A DNA stretch of 64,000 nt from Hyphomicrobiales bacterium. Its GTDB lineage: Bacteria; Pseudomonadota; Alphaproteobacteria; Rhizobiales; Beijerinckiaceae. The stretch is from assembly GCA_028290285.1 (NCBI GenBank), contig JAQGKD010000120.1:17681-81680 (forward strand), read 5' to 3'. Positions 1 through 7,352 of the stretch are shown piece after piece (position 1 is the stretch's first letter; each line of letters opens with the position of its first letter). Both the position numbers and the translations under genes were made by a program. The notes beneath the pieces were generated by a model that saw nothing but the letters and a program-made list of their open reading frames with translations, did not search any database and was not told the origin of the DNA.

Positions 1-417
1 GATCCCGCGCTCGATGAAATGCTTGGACGCATCCAGAATGATCTGTTCGACCTGGGCGCGGACCTTTGCACGCCTGAAGGTGAGGTCAAGCCCGAATGGG
101 AACCGCTACGGATGCTGCAATCGCAGGTGGAACGCATCGAACGCGAGATTGATCAGCTGAATGCGGAACTGCAGCCGTTGCGGTCCTTCGTCCTGCCGGG
201 TGGAACGCCTGCGGCGGCAGCCCTGCACCTCTCGCGCACGATCAGCCGCCGTGCCGAAAGGTTGATCGTGCAGCTCGCAGCTGAGCCCAATGAGATCGTC
301 GGCGCCCCTGCCCTGAAATACATGAACCGCCTGTCCGATTTTCTGTTCGTGGCCTCGCGCTACGTCAATCGGCGCGGCGCGGGCGACGTGCTCTGGGTGC
401 CCGGGCAGAACCGCTGA
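1..417 (+). CDS. PduO-type cob(I)alamin adenosyltransferase (5' end outside window)
   Basis: The frame is open from base 1, so only the C-terminal 138 residues are seen. The family transfers the adenosyl group of ATP to cob(I)alamin to make adenosylcobalamin. Family marks visible are the start stretch LDEMLGRIQNDLFDLGADL, the helix SRTISRRAERL that carries the conserved Arg residues of the ATP site, and the C-terminal run ALKYMNRLSDFLFVASRYVN. The cofactor it makes is needed by the B12-dependent mutase at 21592-23562, which gives a reason for its presence in a genome with the ethylmalonyl-CoA pathway. It lies directly upstream of a rhomboid gene (22 bp gap) and the etf operon, on the same strand. 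The ATG at 19 is internal, not the start. Confidence 0.9.
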   Translation, partial: DPALDEMLGRIQNDLFDLGADLCTPEGEVKPEWEPLRMLQSQVERIEREIDQLNAELQPLRSFVLPGGTPAAAALHLSRTISRRAERLIVQLAAEPNEIVGAPALKYMNRLSDFLFVASRYVNRRGAGDVLWVPGQNR

Positions 418-439
418 CGCAAAGCCGGCGGAGTTCGCG

Positions 440-1129
440 ATGTTCATCCCCATTCACGACGGTGTTGCGCTGCGCTACATGCGCTTCGCCGTGACCACGA
501 AAGCTGTGCTGGGCGTCAACATAGCGCTCTATCTTGCGGCGCTCGCGGGCTGGCTGGGCGACACGGGCCACGTCGATCTCGAATTTGGATTTATCCCCGC
601 CGTGCTCTTCGGTTCGGCAACGCTAGCAACAGATCTCAGCTTCGTGCCGTCAGGCGCGACGCTGGTCACGAGCCTTTTTCTGCACGCCGGCTTTGCGCAT
701 CTCGCCGGGAACATGCTGTTCCTCTGGGTGTTCGGAGATAACGTCGAGGATGCGATGGGCTCGCTTCGCTTCCTCGCCTTCTATCTCCTCTGTGGCGTGG
801 CCGCATCGCTCACCTATGCGCTGATGGCGCCCGGTTCACAGGCGCCCCTGATTGGCGCGTCCGGCGCGGTGTCGGGGGTAGTCGTGGCCTATCTCATGCT
901 CTATCCGCGTGTGAACGTGCTAGGCCTGATCTTCGCGTGGTTGCCGTTGCGGCTTCGCGCGAGCTGGCTCATCGGAGCCTGGATCCTGTTTCAGCTGGGA
1001 TCGGCCGTCTTCAGTGCGGATGCCGGCGTCGGCTGGTGGGCGCATGTCGGCGGAATGCTGGCCGGCGCCATCCTGACGCCCTTGCTGAAACGGAGTGACG
1101 TTCCGCTTTTCGGCACGCGTATCGCCTAA
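440..1129 (+). CDS. Rhomboid family intramembrane serine protease
   Basis: A 229-residue polytopic inner-membrane protein with about six hydrophobic segments. The rhomboid catalytic dyad is readable: Ser141 in the motif GASGA and His202 in [11 protein letters not shown] near the end of the last helix. The oxyanion-side motif [11 protein letters not shown] (residues about 82-92) is also present. Rhomboids cleave transmembrane segments of membrane proteins; the substrate here is unknown. The start ATG has a purine-rich CGGAG about 7 bases upstream. The gene sits 22 bp behind the adenosyltransferase and may be cotranscribed with it. No soluble extra domain is seen. Confidence 0.9.
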   Translation: MFIPIHDGVALRYMRFAVTTKAVLGVNIALYLAALAGWLGDTGHVDLEFGFIPAVLFGSATLATDLSFVPSGATLVTSLFLHAGFAHLAGNMLFLWVFGDNVEDAMGSLRFLAFYLLCGVAASLTYALMAPGSQAPLIGASGAVSGVVVAYLMLYPRVNVLGLIFAWLPLRLRASWLIGAWILFQLGSAVFSADAGVGWWAHVGGMLAGAILTPLLKRSDVPLFGTRIA

Positions 1130-1166
1130 GTCGTTCTGCCACCCGTCGTCTCGACGTGCGTCTGCG

Positions 1167-1195
1167 TTGACTTGGGTCGGAGCGACGATTACCAA
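1167..1195 (+). promoter_or_regulatory. Candidate sigma-70 promoter for etfBA-hbd
   Basis: TTGACT at 1167-1172 and TACCAA at 1190-1195 are spaced by 17 bases in the 172-bp gap before etfB. The -35 element is good; the -10 is weak, as is common in alphaproteobacteria. Seen by eye only. Confidence 0.25.
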
Positions 1196-1301
1196 AACCA
1201 AGCTCGTCCGTGAGCGCGCCGGCGCCACTTCGGGATCGATCCGGTTTCAGGCTCGCAGATATATGAGCCCGCACACGTTCAGGCCTCAGGGGAGTTCCGA
1301 C

Positions 1302-2051
1302 ATGAAAGTTCTGGTCCCGGTCAAACGGGTGGTCGACTACAACGTCAAGATCCGCGTCAAATCCGATGGATCGGGCGTCGAACTCGCCAATGTCAAAATG
1401 TCGATGAACCCCTTCGACGAGATCGCGGTCGAAGAAGCCCTGCGCCTCCGTGAAGCCGGCAAGGCGACGGAAGTCGTCATCGTGTCCATCGGCCCGGCCC
1501 AGGCAGCGGAGACCATCCGCACCGGTCTCGCGATGGGCGCCGACCGGGGCATCCTGGTAAAAGCAGATGGACCCGTGGAGCCGCTCGCCGTGGCCAAATT
1601 GCTCAAGGCGATCGTCGAGGCTGAACAGCCCGGGCTCGTCATCATGGGCAAGCAGGCCATCGACGACGACTGCAACCAGACGGGCCAGATGCTCGCCGCA
1701 TTGCTCGGCTGGGGCCAGGGAACCTTCGCCTCGAAGGTCGAACTGGCCGACGGCACGGTCGATGTAACGCGCGAAGTCGACGGCGGTCTCCAGACGGTCA
1801 GCCTCAAACTGCCCGCGATCGTGACCACCGATCTGCGTCTCAACGAACCGCGCTATGCCTCTTTGCCTAACATCATGAAGGCGAAGAAGAAGCCGGTCGA
1901 GGACAAGACCGCAGCCGATTACGGCATCGACATCGCCCCGCGCCTCTCCGTGCTGAAGACGTCCGAGCCGCCCGGGCGCAAAGCCGGTGTGAAGGTCGCC
2001 GATGTCGCGGAACTCGTTTCGAAACTGAAGAACGAAGCAGGAGTGCTGTGA
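1302..2051 (+). CDS. etfB: Electron transfer flavoprotein subunit beta
   Basis: A 249-residue ETF beta subunit. ETF collects electrons from acyl-CoA dehydrogenases and passes them to ETF-ubiquinone oxidoreductase. The N-terminus [20 protein letters not shown], the segment [17 protein letters not shown] and the AMP-binding-type stretch [17 protein letters not shown] are typical. The ATG at 1302 is chosen because it has GGGGAG upstream and matches the conserved family N-terminus; the frame is open further upstream. The stop overlaps the start region of etfA, so the two are translationally coupled. The (2S)-methylsuccinyl-CoA dehydrogenase at 27005-28696 is a probable electron donor. Confidence 0.96.
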   Translation: MKVLVPVKRVVDYNVKIRVKSDGSGVELANVKMSMNPFDEIAVEEALRLREAGKATEVVIVSIGPAQAAETIRTGLAMGADRGILVKADGPVEPLAVAKLLKAIVEAEQPGLVIMGKQAIDDDCNQTGQMLAALLGWGQGTFASKVELADGTVDVTREVDGGLQTVSLKLPAIVTTDLRLNEPRYASLPNIMKAKKKPVEDKTAADYGIDIAPRLSVLKTSEPPGRKAGVKVADVAELVSKLKNEAGVL

Positions 2052-2992
2052 TGGCGACGCTTCTCTTAGCCGACATCAACAAGGGCCAGCTCGGCGATGC
2101 CACGGCCAAGGTGCTGACAGCAGCGCGCGCGCTCGGTGGGCCCGTGCACATTCTGATCGCGGGTCACGATATCGGCGCAGCCGCGCAGGCAGCCTCCCGC
2201 CTGGAGGGTGTCGACAAGGTTCTCGCAGCCGATGCCGCATCCTATGCGCATGCACTGGCAGAGCCGCTTGCAGACCTGATTGTTTCACTCAGCGGCGCTT
2301 ACGACGCGCTCGTTGGCAGCGCAACCTCGACCGCCAAGAACGTGATGCCGCGTGTCGCCGCCTTGCTCGACGTGATGCAGATCTCGGAAATCATCAAGGT
2401 GATCGCGCCGGACACTTTCGAGCGGCCGATCTATGCTGGCAACGCCATCCAGACGGTGCAGTCGAAGGACGCAAAAAAGGTCATCACGGTTCGCACCGCG
2501 GCGTTCCAGGCGACGGGCGAGGGCGGCAATGCGCCGATCGAAGCGATATCCGCAGCATCGGACACCGGCGTTTCCACCTTCAAGGGAGAAGCGCTGGCGA
2601 CGTCGGACCGGCCGGAACTGACCTCTGCCAGGATCATCATCTCGGGCGGTCGGGCCATGCAGAACGCCGAGAATTTCAAGACATATATCGAGCCGGTCGC
2701 GGACAAGCTTGGGGCCGCCATGGGTGCCTCGCGCGCTGCCGTCGATGCGGGATATGCGCCCAATGACTGGCAGGTCGGCCAGACCGGCAAGGTCGTCGCG
2801 CCCGATCTCTACATCGCGGTGGGCATTTCCGGCGCCATCCAGCATCTAGCCGGCATGAAGGATTCCAAGGTGATCGTCGCGATCAACAAGGATGAAGATG
2901 CGCCGATCTTCCAGGTCGCCGACTACGGGCTCGTCGCCGATCTCTTCACCGCCCTCCCCGCTCTCGCCTCCGAATTGGGCAAGGGCTCCTAA
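2051..2992 (+). CDS. etfA: Electron transfer flavoprotein subunit alpha
   Basis: A 313-residue ETF alpha subunit carrying the FAD site. The C-terminal FAD domain is recognisable from [17 protein letters not shown] (about residues 195-211), [20 protein letters not shown] and [23 protein letters not shown] at 2051 is preferred over a GTG at 2048: the Shine-Dalgarno-like CAGGAG at 2038-2043 gives 7-base spacing, and the ATG overlaps the etfB stop. It is followed after 72 bp by 3-hydroxybutyryl-CoA dehydrogenase on the same strand, a common alphaproteobacterial order. Confidence 0.96.
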   Translation: MATLLLADINKGQLGDATAKVLTAARALGGPVHILIAGHDIGAAAQAASRLEGVDKVLAADAASYAHALAEPLADLIVSLSGAYDALVGSATSTAKNVMPRVAALLDVMQISEIIKVIAPDTFERPIYAGNAIQTVQSKDAKKVITVRTAAFQATGEGGNAPIEAISAASDTGVSTFKGEALATSDRPELTSARIIISGGRAMQNAENFKTYIEPVADKLGAAMGASRAAVDAGYAPNDWQVGQTGKVVAPDLYIAVGISGAIQHLAGMKDSKVIVAINKDEDAPIFQVADYGLVADLFTALPALASELGKGS

Positions 2993-3064
2993 TGATCATC
3001 TGGACGGTTGGCGCGTATAGCCTATGATTGCGCGTCTTCCATCTGGGTCGAGTGACAGGATCTC

Positions 3065-3946
3065 ATGAGCATCGACATTCGCAAACTCGGCGTCATCGGC
3101 GCCGGCCAGATGGGCAGCGGAATCGCTCAGGTCTGTGCGCAAGCCGGTATTGAAGTGCTCCTTCACGACGTGTCGGAGGACCGGATCAACGCGGGCCTCG
3201 CCACGATCAACGGCAATATGGCAAAGCTTGTTGGCAAGGAGCAGATGACCGAGGCCGAGCGCAAGGCCGCGATGGCAATCATCCAGCCCGCGATCGACTA
3301 CGCCGCGTTCCACGACTGCGACATTGTCATCGAAGCGGCGTCCGAGAACGAGGACGTGAAGCGCAAGATCTTTTCGCGCCTCTGCACGGCCCTGAAGCCG
3401 GAGGCGCTTCTCGCCTCGAACACCTCCTCGATCTCGATCACCCGTCTGGCGTCCGTCACCGACCGTCCGGAGCGCTTTATCGGCATTCACTTCATGAATC
3501 CCGTGCCTCGCATGCAGCTCGTCGAGCTGATTCGTGGCATTGCAACCGAGGACGACACGTTTGAATCCGCCCGCCGCCTGATCGCGAGGCTCGGCAAGAC
3601 GGCGACTGTGTCAGAGGATTTCCCGGCTTTCATCGTCAATCGCATCCTGCTGCCGATGATCAACGAAGCCATCTACACGCTCTACGAGGGCGTCGGTTCG
3701 GTCGAGGCCATCGACACGGCCATGCGGCTCGGCGCCAATCATCCGATGGGTCCTCTGCAACTCGCCGACTTCATCGGCCTCGACACCTGCCTGTCTGTGA
3801 TGCAGGTGCTGCACGAAGGCCTCGCGGATTCCAAATACCGCCCCTGCCCGCTGCTCGTGAAATATGTCGAGGCGGGCTGGCTCGGCCGCAAGACCCAGCG
3901 CGGTTTCTACGACTACCGCAGCGGCACGCCGGTTCCGACCCGCTAG
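3065..3946 (+). CDS. hbd: 3-hydroxybutyryl-CoA dehydrogenase
   Basis: A 293-residue NAD(P)-dependent 3-hydroxyacyl-CoA dehydrogenase of the short, single-function class. It interconverts acetoacetyl-CoA and 3-hydroxybutyryl-CoA. The N-terminal Rossmann motif GAGQMGSGIAQVCAQAG begins near residue 11. The catalytic-region motifs SNTSS and HFMNPVPRMQLVELIRG (His with Asn) follow, then the C-terminal helical domain with GANHPMGPLQLADFIGLDT. ATG at 3065 has CAGGA 5-9 bases upstream. Its product or substrate is one step from crotonyl-CoA, the substrate of the reductase/carboxylase at 23776, although the stereochemistry needed for that route is not evident from sequence. Confidence 0.92.
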   Translation: MSIDIRKLGVIGAGQMGSGIAQVCAQAGIEVLLHDVSEDRINAGLATINGNMAKLVGKEQMTEAERKAAMAIIQPAIDYAAFHDCDIVIEAASENEDVKRKIFSRLCTALKPEALLASNTSSISITRLASVTDRPERFIGIHFMNPVPRMQLVELIRGIATEDDTFESARRLIARLGKTATVSEDFPAFIVNRILLPMINEAIYTLYEGVGSVEAIDTAMRLGANHPMGPLQLADFIGLDTCLSVMQVLHEGLADSKYRPCPLLVKYVEAGWLGRKTQRGFYDYRSGTPVPTR

Positions 3947-3952
3947 AGCCGG

Positions 3953-3966
3953 TCGCCCCGGGGCGA
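3953..3966. repeat. 14-bp perfect palindrome after hbd
   Basis: TCGCCCCGGGGCGA, a loopless perfect palindrome 6 bases after the hbd stop codon. No T-run follows, so it is not a classical terminator; it may be a protein site or chance in GC-rich DNA. Confidence 0.4.
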
Positions 3967-4071
3967 AGGGCACCCAGCCGGGCGCTGCGACGCTTGTTCG
4001 CGTCCAGCATGATGGTTTGACCTTCACAAGCCTGTCATTCCGAAGATAGACTATCTGCGCTAGGATGATCT

Positions 4072-4090
4072 GGCCCGGGCTGACCGGGCC
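4072..4090 (+). repeat. 7-bp stem-loop in leader of HNH gene
   Basis: GGCCCGG, a 5-base loop and CCGGGCC, ending 10 bases before the AGGGG ribosome-binding sequence of the HNH gene. It could modulate initiation of that gene; no T-run follows. Confidence 0.35.
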
Positions 4091-4113
4091 CAACCTGCGT
4101 AGGGGTGTCCGGT

Positions 4114-4683
4114 TTGACGGTTCACTTCCATTCCACGGTATCGCCCGACTCCTGTCCGGCGCTGGTGCTCAATGCGGATTTCAGGCCGCTGAGCTATTAC
4201 CCCCTCTCGCTCTGGTCCTGGCAGGACGCCATCAAGGCTGTCGTCCTGGATCGCGTGAACATTGTCTCCCAATACGAGAAGGTAGTGCGCAGCCCGAATT
4301 TCGAGATGCGCCTGCCATCCGTGGTCTCGCTGAAAACTTATGTGAAGCCCTCGCGCCAGCCCGCCTTCACCCGTTTCAATGTCTTCCTTCGGGATCGTTT
4401 CACCTGCCAATATTGCGCGGCGCACGAAGATCTCACCTTCGATCACGTCATCCCACGCTCCAAGGGCGGCCTGACGACGTGGGAAAACGTTGTCGCCGCC
4501 TGCTCGCCCTGCAATCTGCGAAAGAGCGACCGCCTGCCAGCGGACGTCCGCATGTGGCCGGCGCGCATGCCCTTCCAGCCGAGCGTCAACGATCTCCACC
4601 AGAACGGACGGTTGTTCCCGCCCAATTACCTGCATGACAGCTGGGTGGACTATCTCTACTGGGATTCCGTTCTGGAGCCCTGA
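4114..4683 (+). CDS. HNH endonuclease family protein
   Basis: A 189-residue protein with a C-terminal HNH module. Visible are the zinc-type pair CQYC (about residue 94), the HNH core LTFDHVIPRSKGG with the catalytic His, WENVVAACSPCNLRK with the Asn and the second CxxC, and a conserved N-terminal segment (PALVLNADFRPLSYYPLSLW). This is a widely conserved chromosomal protein in Hyphomicrobiales rather than a homing or restriction enzyme, but its function is not known to me. I prefer the TTG at 4114 (N-terminus MTVHFHS) over the GTG at 4105 because AGGGGT at 4101-4106 is then correctly spaced. Confidence 0.85.
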   Translation: MTVHFHSTVSPDSCPALVLNADFRPLSYYPLSLWSWQDAIKAVVLDRVNIVSQYEKVVRSPNFEMRLPSVVSLKTYVKPSRQPAFTRFNVFLRDRFTCQYCAAHEDLTFDHVIPRSKGGLTTWENVVAACSPCNLRKSDRLPADVRMWPARMPFQPSVNDLHQNGRLFPPNYLHDSWVDYLYWDSVLEP

Positions 4684-4739
4684 CCCTCGGCCGCACGCAG
4701 AGATTTGGTCGGTAGCTCGGCCCGGACTAGACTGTGCGC

Positions 4740-5255
4740 ATGTTTGCACGCACGTTCATCACGCTCATCGGCCTCGCCTGCGCCAGCGCGGCGGCCCTCA
4801 TCTTTCTGCCGCTGGCAACCGTTCTGGACCCTTTCGTCCAGGCCGTGGCCGGGCATGTTCCCGCCGATCATTGGTTCGAGCTGTTGGCCGCGATCCTCAG
4901 CGACGCGGCGCCCGACGAGGCCATGGCGACCCTTTTTCATCTGATCTGGATGATCGCCATGCTTGTCTGCGTGCTGCCGGTCACGATCGTGGCGCTGGTC
5001 GGCGCCGTGGGCCGGGCACACGCATATGTGTTTTACGCTGGCGTAACGGGCATTGTCGCCGCTGCCATGCCCTGGATCGTCAGAGCCGGACGGATGAACG
5101 AACGCAGCGCGAGCATCACACCCGCAGAGGGGCATATTGCGCTGATCCTCTTCCTGACCGGCGTCGTGGCAGGCACCGTCTACTGGCTGATCGCGGGGCG
5201 CGGCGCTCAGGCTTCGCAGCGGCATGGTTGGAGGGATGCTCAGCCGAGAGGGTAG
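4740..5255 (+). CDS. Hypothetical integral membrane protein
   Basis: A 171-residue protein I do not recognise. It has four hydrophobic stretches at about residues 5-30, 68-95, 98-120 and 130-158, with a small acidic loop (ILSDAAPDEAMA) after the first. No catalytic motif is visible. A GTG lies two codons upstream (4734), but the ATG at 4740 is the simpler choice. Its 3' end overlaps the convergent thpR gene by 16 bases. The position between the HNH gene and thpR gives no clear hint of function. Confidence 0.7.
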   Translation: MFARTFITLIGLACASAAALIFLPLATVLDPFVQAVAGHVPADHWFELLAAILSDAAPDEAMATLFHLIWMIAMLVCVLPVTIVALVGAVGRAHAYVFYAGVTGIVAAAMPWIVRAGRMNERSASITPAEGHIALILFLTGVVAGTVYWLIAGRGAQASQRHGWRDAQPRG

Positions 5256-5773
5256 GCCGCTTCAATCACATACGGCCCGCCGCCCACCGAATTGCGCGCA
5301 GAGTAGAGGACGAAGCGCCGGGCCACGAAGCGTCTGGCCACAAACAGGCCGCGCATGCCGAGATAATCCGCGACGGCCATGGGCCCGGTCGATCGTAGAC
5401 GGGCCAAAGTGACATGCGGCGTGAATTTGCGGGGCTCGGGCGGCAATCCAAGGCGCCTCATCAGCCGTTCCTGTTCGCCCTGTAACTCGACCAGCTCGCT
5501 CGAGAGCTGGACTTTCGCAACCAGCGCCCGTGGCTTGTCGCCTCCAAAACTCGACAATCCATCGACAGTGATCTCGCAGGACGGACGCCGGATGAGACCC
5601 AGCGACGCGTCGATGTCGCGCGCGGTCGCGTGATCGACGTCGCCGATAAAGCGCAGGGTGATGTGGTAGTTTTCAGCATCGATCCAGCGCGCGCCTGAAA
5701 GGCCGCCCCGCATCAACGAGAGTTCAAAACCGAGGTCGGATGGAATTTCGAAGCCCGTGAACAAGCGGGGCAT
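5240..5773 (-). CDS. thpR: RNA 2',3'-cyclic phosphodiesterase (2H family)
   Basis: A 177-residue member of the 2H phosphoesterase family (LigT/ThpR). Both catalytic HxT motifs are present: HITL at about residue 37 and HVTL at about residue 116. The N-terminus MPRLFTGFEIP is typical. The ATG at 5773 has GGGAGGG just upstream. Near the C-terminus there is a tandem five-residue repeat, FVARRFVARRF, caused by two adjacent 15-base units. The gene converges with the membrane protein gene at 4740-5255 with a short overlap. Confidence 0.9.
   Translation of the reverse strand: MPRLFTGFEIPSDLGFELSLMRGGLSGARWIDAENYHITLRFIGDVDHATARDIDASLGLIRRPSCEITVDGLSSFGGDKPRALVAKVQLSSELVELQGEQERLMRRLGLPPEPRKFTPHVTLARLRSTGPMAVADYLGMRGLFVARRFVARRFVLYSARNSVGGGPYVIEAAYPLG
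5311..5340. repeat. Tandem 15-bp repeat inside thpR
   Basis: Two adjacent 15-mers, CGAAGCGCCGGGCCA and CGAAGCGTCTGGCCA, agree at 13 of 15 positions and encode the doubled VARRF segment. It looks like a small in-frame duplication. Confidence 0.6.
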
Positions 5774-5876
5774 GGATCCCTCCCGGGGAGACGCCGCACC
5801 GACGACGCATCCCATTTTCGCTTCTACAATATGCTTACAGACCGCAGGCCCGTGAACAAGGCATGCCGGCGTTGGG

Positions 5877-6557
5877 TCAGCTGGCTACGCTCGCGAGGAA
5901 CGATTTCACGGCGGGCAGGATTTCCTGCACGACCGTTTCAACGCCCTTTCGATTGGGATGCATGCCATCCTGCAGGTTCAGCATCGGATCGCCCGCAATT
6001 CCTTGCAGGAAAAATGGATAAAGCGGGACGCCGTGCTGCTTGGCCAGCGCCGGGTAAATCGCATCGAACTTATCCCCGAAGTCGCGGCCGAGCGAAGGCG
6101 TCGCGCGCATGCCGGCGATCATGACCTTGATGCCGCGGGCCTGCAGGCGCGTAATGATCTTGTCCAGCGCGTCGCGTGTCTGTGCGGGATCTGTTCCCCG
6201 AAGCATGTCATTGGCGCCGAGTTCAACGATGACCGCCTGCGTGCCCTCCGGCACGGCCCAGTCGAGCCGTTCAAGCCCGCCGCGTGCCGTGTCCCCTGAT
6301 ACTCCGGCGTTGGTGATCTCGACATTCATGCCGGACGCACGCAGAGCCCCTTCGAGAACATTCGGGAAGGCCGCGTCTTGTGGCAGCAGATAGCCGGCGC
6401 TCAGACTATCGCCCAGCACGACCACCTGGAGAGGCCCCGACGCAGCCAGCGCGGCTGCTCCTGATAGACCGACCGCCACGACAGCCGAGGCGAATAGACG
6501 CGACAGGCGAACCCGCGACTGACAGATCGCGGATCCGTGCCCATATAAGGCTGACAT
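5877..6557 (-). CDS. tesA: Arylesterase / TesA-like SGNH hydrolase
   Basis: A 226-residue secreted GDSL/SGNH hydrolase, likely periplasmic. From ATG 6557 a signal peptide is visible (basic RVRLSR then LFASAVVAVGLSGAAALAAS). The four SGNH blocks are readable: GDSLSAGY (nucleophile Ser), the Gly of GVSGDTARGG, GANDML (Asn), and DGMHPN with catalytic Asp and His. Longer forms starting upstream in the same frame are possible but would bury the signal peptide. It is divergent from the ABC transporter genes at 6639, the same association as tesA with ybbA-ybbP in enterobacteria. Esterase, thioesterase or lysophospholipase activity cannot be told apart from sequence. Confidence 0.88.
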   Translation of the reverse strand: MSALYGHGSAICQSRVRLSRLFASAVVAVGLSGAAALAASGPLQVVVLGDSLSAGYLLPQDAAFPNVLEGALRASGMNVEITNAGVSGDTARGGLERLDWAVPEGTQAVIVELGANDMLRGTDPAQTRDALDKIITRLQARGIKVMIAGMRATPSLGRDFGDKFDAIYPALAKQHGVPLYPFFLQGIAGDPMLNLQDGMHPNRKGVETVVQEILPAVKSFLASVAS

Positions 6558-6638
6558 TTTGCGGCTGAACGAACGAAGCCATGTGACCGGCCGTGCGACG
6601 AGCGATATGGCTGAATGGACTGAAAAAGGGATCATGGG

Positions 6639-7352
6639 ATGACAGCACCGGCGATTGCGTTGCGAGACGTAGACCTGAGTCTGGGGCGCGGAGCGGCCCG
6701 CGTCCACATCCTGAAGGGAATATCCCTTGATATTGCCAAGGGTGAGGCAGTCGGACTGGTAGGTCCCTCCGGTTCAGGCAAATCGACGCTGCTCATGATC
6801 ATGGCTGGGCTGGAGCGGCCCGACAGCGGCTCGGTCGTGGTCGATGGCCAGGATCTCGGGACACTCAACGAGGATCGGCTGGCACAGTTTCGTGGCGCTC
6901 GCATCGGAATCGTCTTCCAGTCCTTCCACCTCATCCCCACCATGACCGCGCTGGAAAATGTGGCGATCCCGCTCGAACTGGCGGGCCTTTCAGATGCTTT
7001 CGGCAGGGCCGCTGCTGAATTGCGCCTGGTCGGCCTCGGCGACCGTCTCGGCCACTATCCCGCGCAATTGTCCGGCGGCGAACAACAGCGCGTGGCGCTT
7101 GCCCGCGCCATTGCGCCGCATCCTGCGATTCTGGTGGCAGACGAACCGACCGGCAATCTGGACGAAACGACCGGACAAAGTATCGTCGACCTCATGTTCG
7201 CGCTGAAACGCGAACGCGGTGCGACCCTCGTGCTCGTCACCCACGATGCGAGCCTCGCTGCCCGCTGCGACCGTCAGGTGCGCCTGCGTTCCGGCCTTAT
7301 CGAAGACCAAACGGGACGAAAGCAGACCATAGCTCTTGAGGCAACGCGATGA
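6639..7352 (+). CDS. ABC transporter ATP-binding protein (YbbA-type)
   Basis: A 237-residue ATPase of the MacB/LolD/FtsE-like group. Visible are Walker A GPSGSGKST (about residue 45), the Q-loop VFQSFHLIPTMTALENV, the signature LSGGEQQRVALARA, Walker B ILVADEPTGNLDE and the switch His in VTHDASLA. It overlaps the permease gene by 4 bases and is divergent from the tesA-like esterase. Such pairs usually work in mechanotransmission or lipoprotein/lipid handling at the inner membrane rather than classical import. The substrate is unknown. Confidence 0.93.
   Translation: MTAPAIALRDVDLSLGRGAARVHILKGISLDIAKGEAVGLVGPSGSGKSTLLMIMAGLERPDSGSVVVDGQDLGTLNEDRLAQFRGARIGIVFQSFHLIPTMTALENVAIPLELAGLSDAFGRAAAELRLVGLGDRLGHYPAQLSGGEQQRVALARAIAPHPAILVADEPTGNLDETTGQSIVDLMFALKRERGATLVLVTHDASLAARCDRQVRLRSGLIEDQTGRKQTIALEATR

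Noticed and set aside
4114..4683. HNH protein as a homing or restriction nuclease
   Set aside because: No intron, intein, methylase or mobile neighbour is present, and the protein fits a conserved chromosomal family of Hyphomicrobiales.
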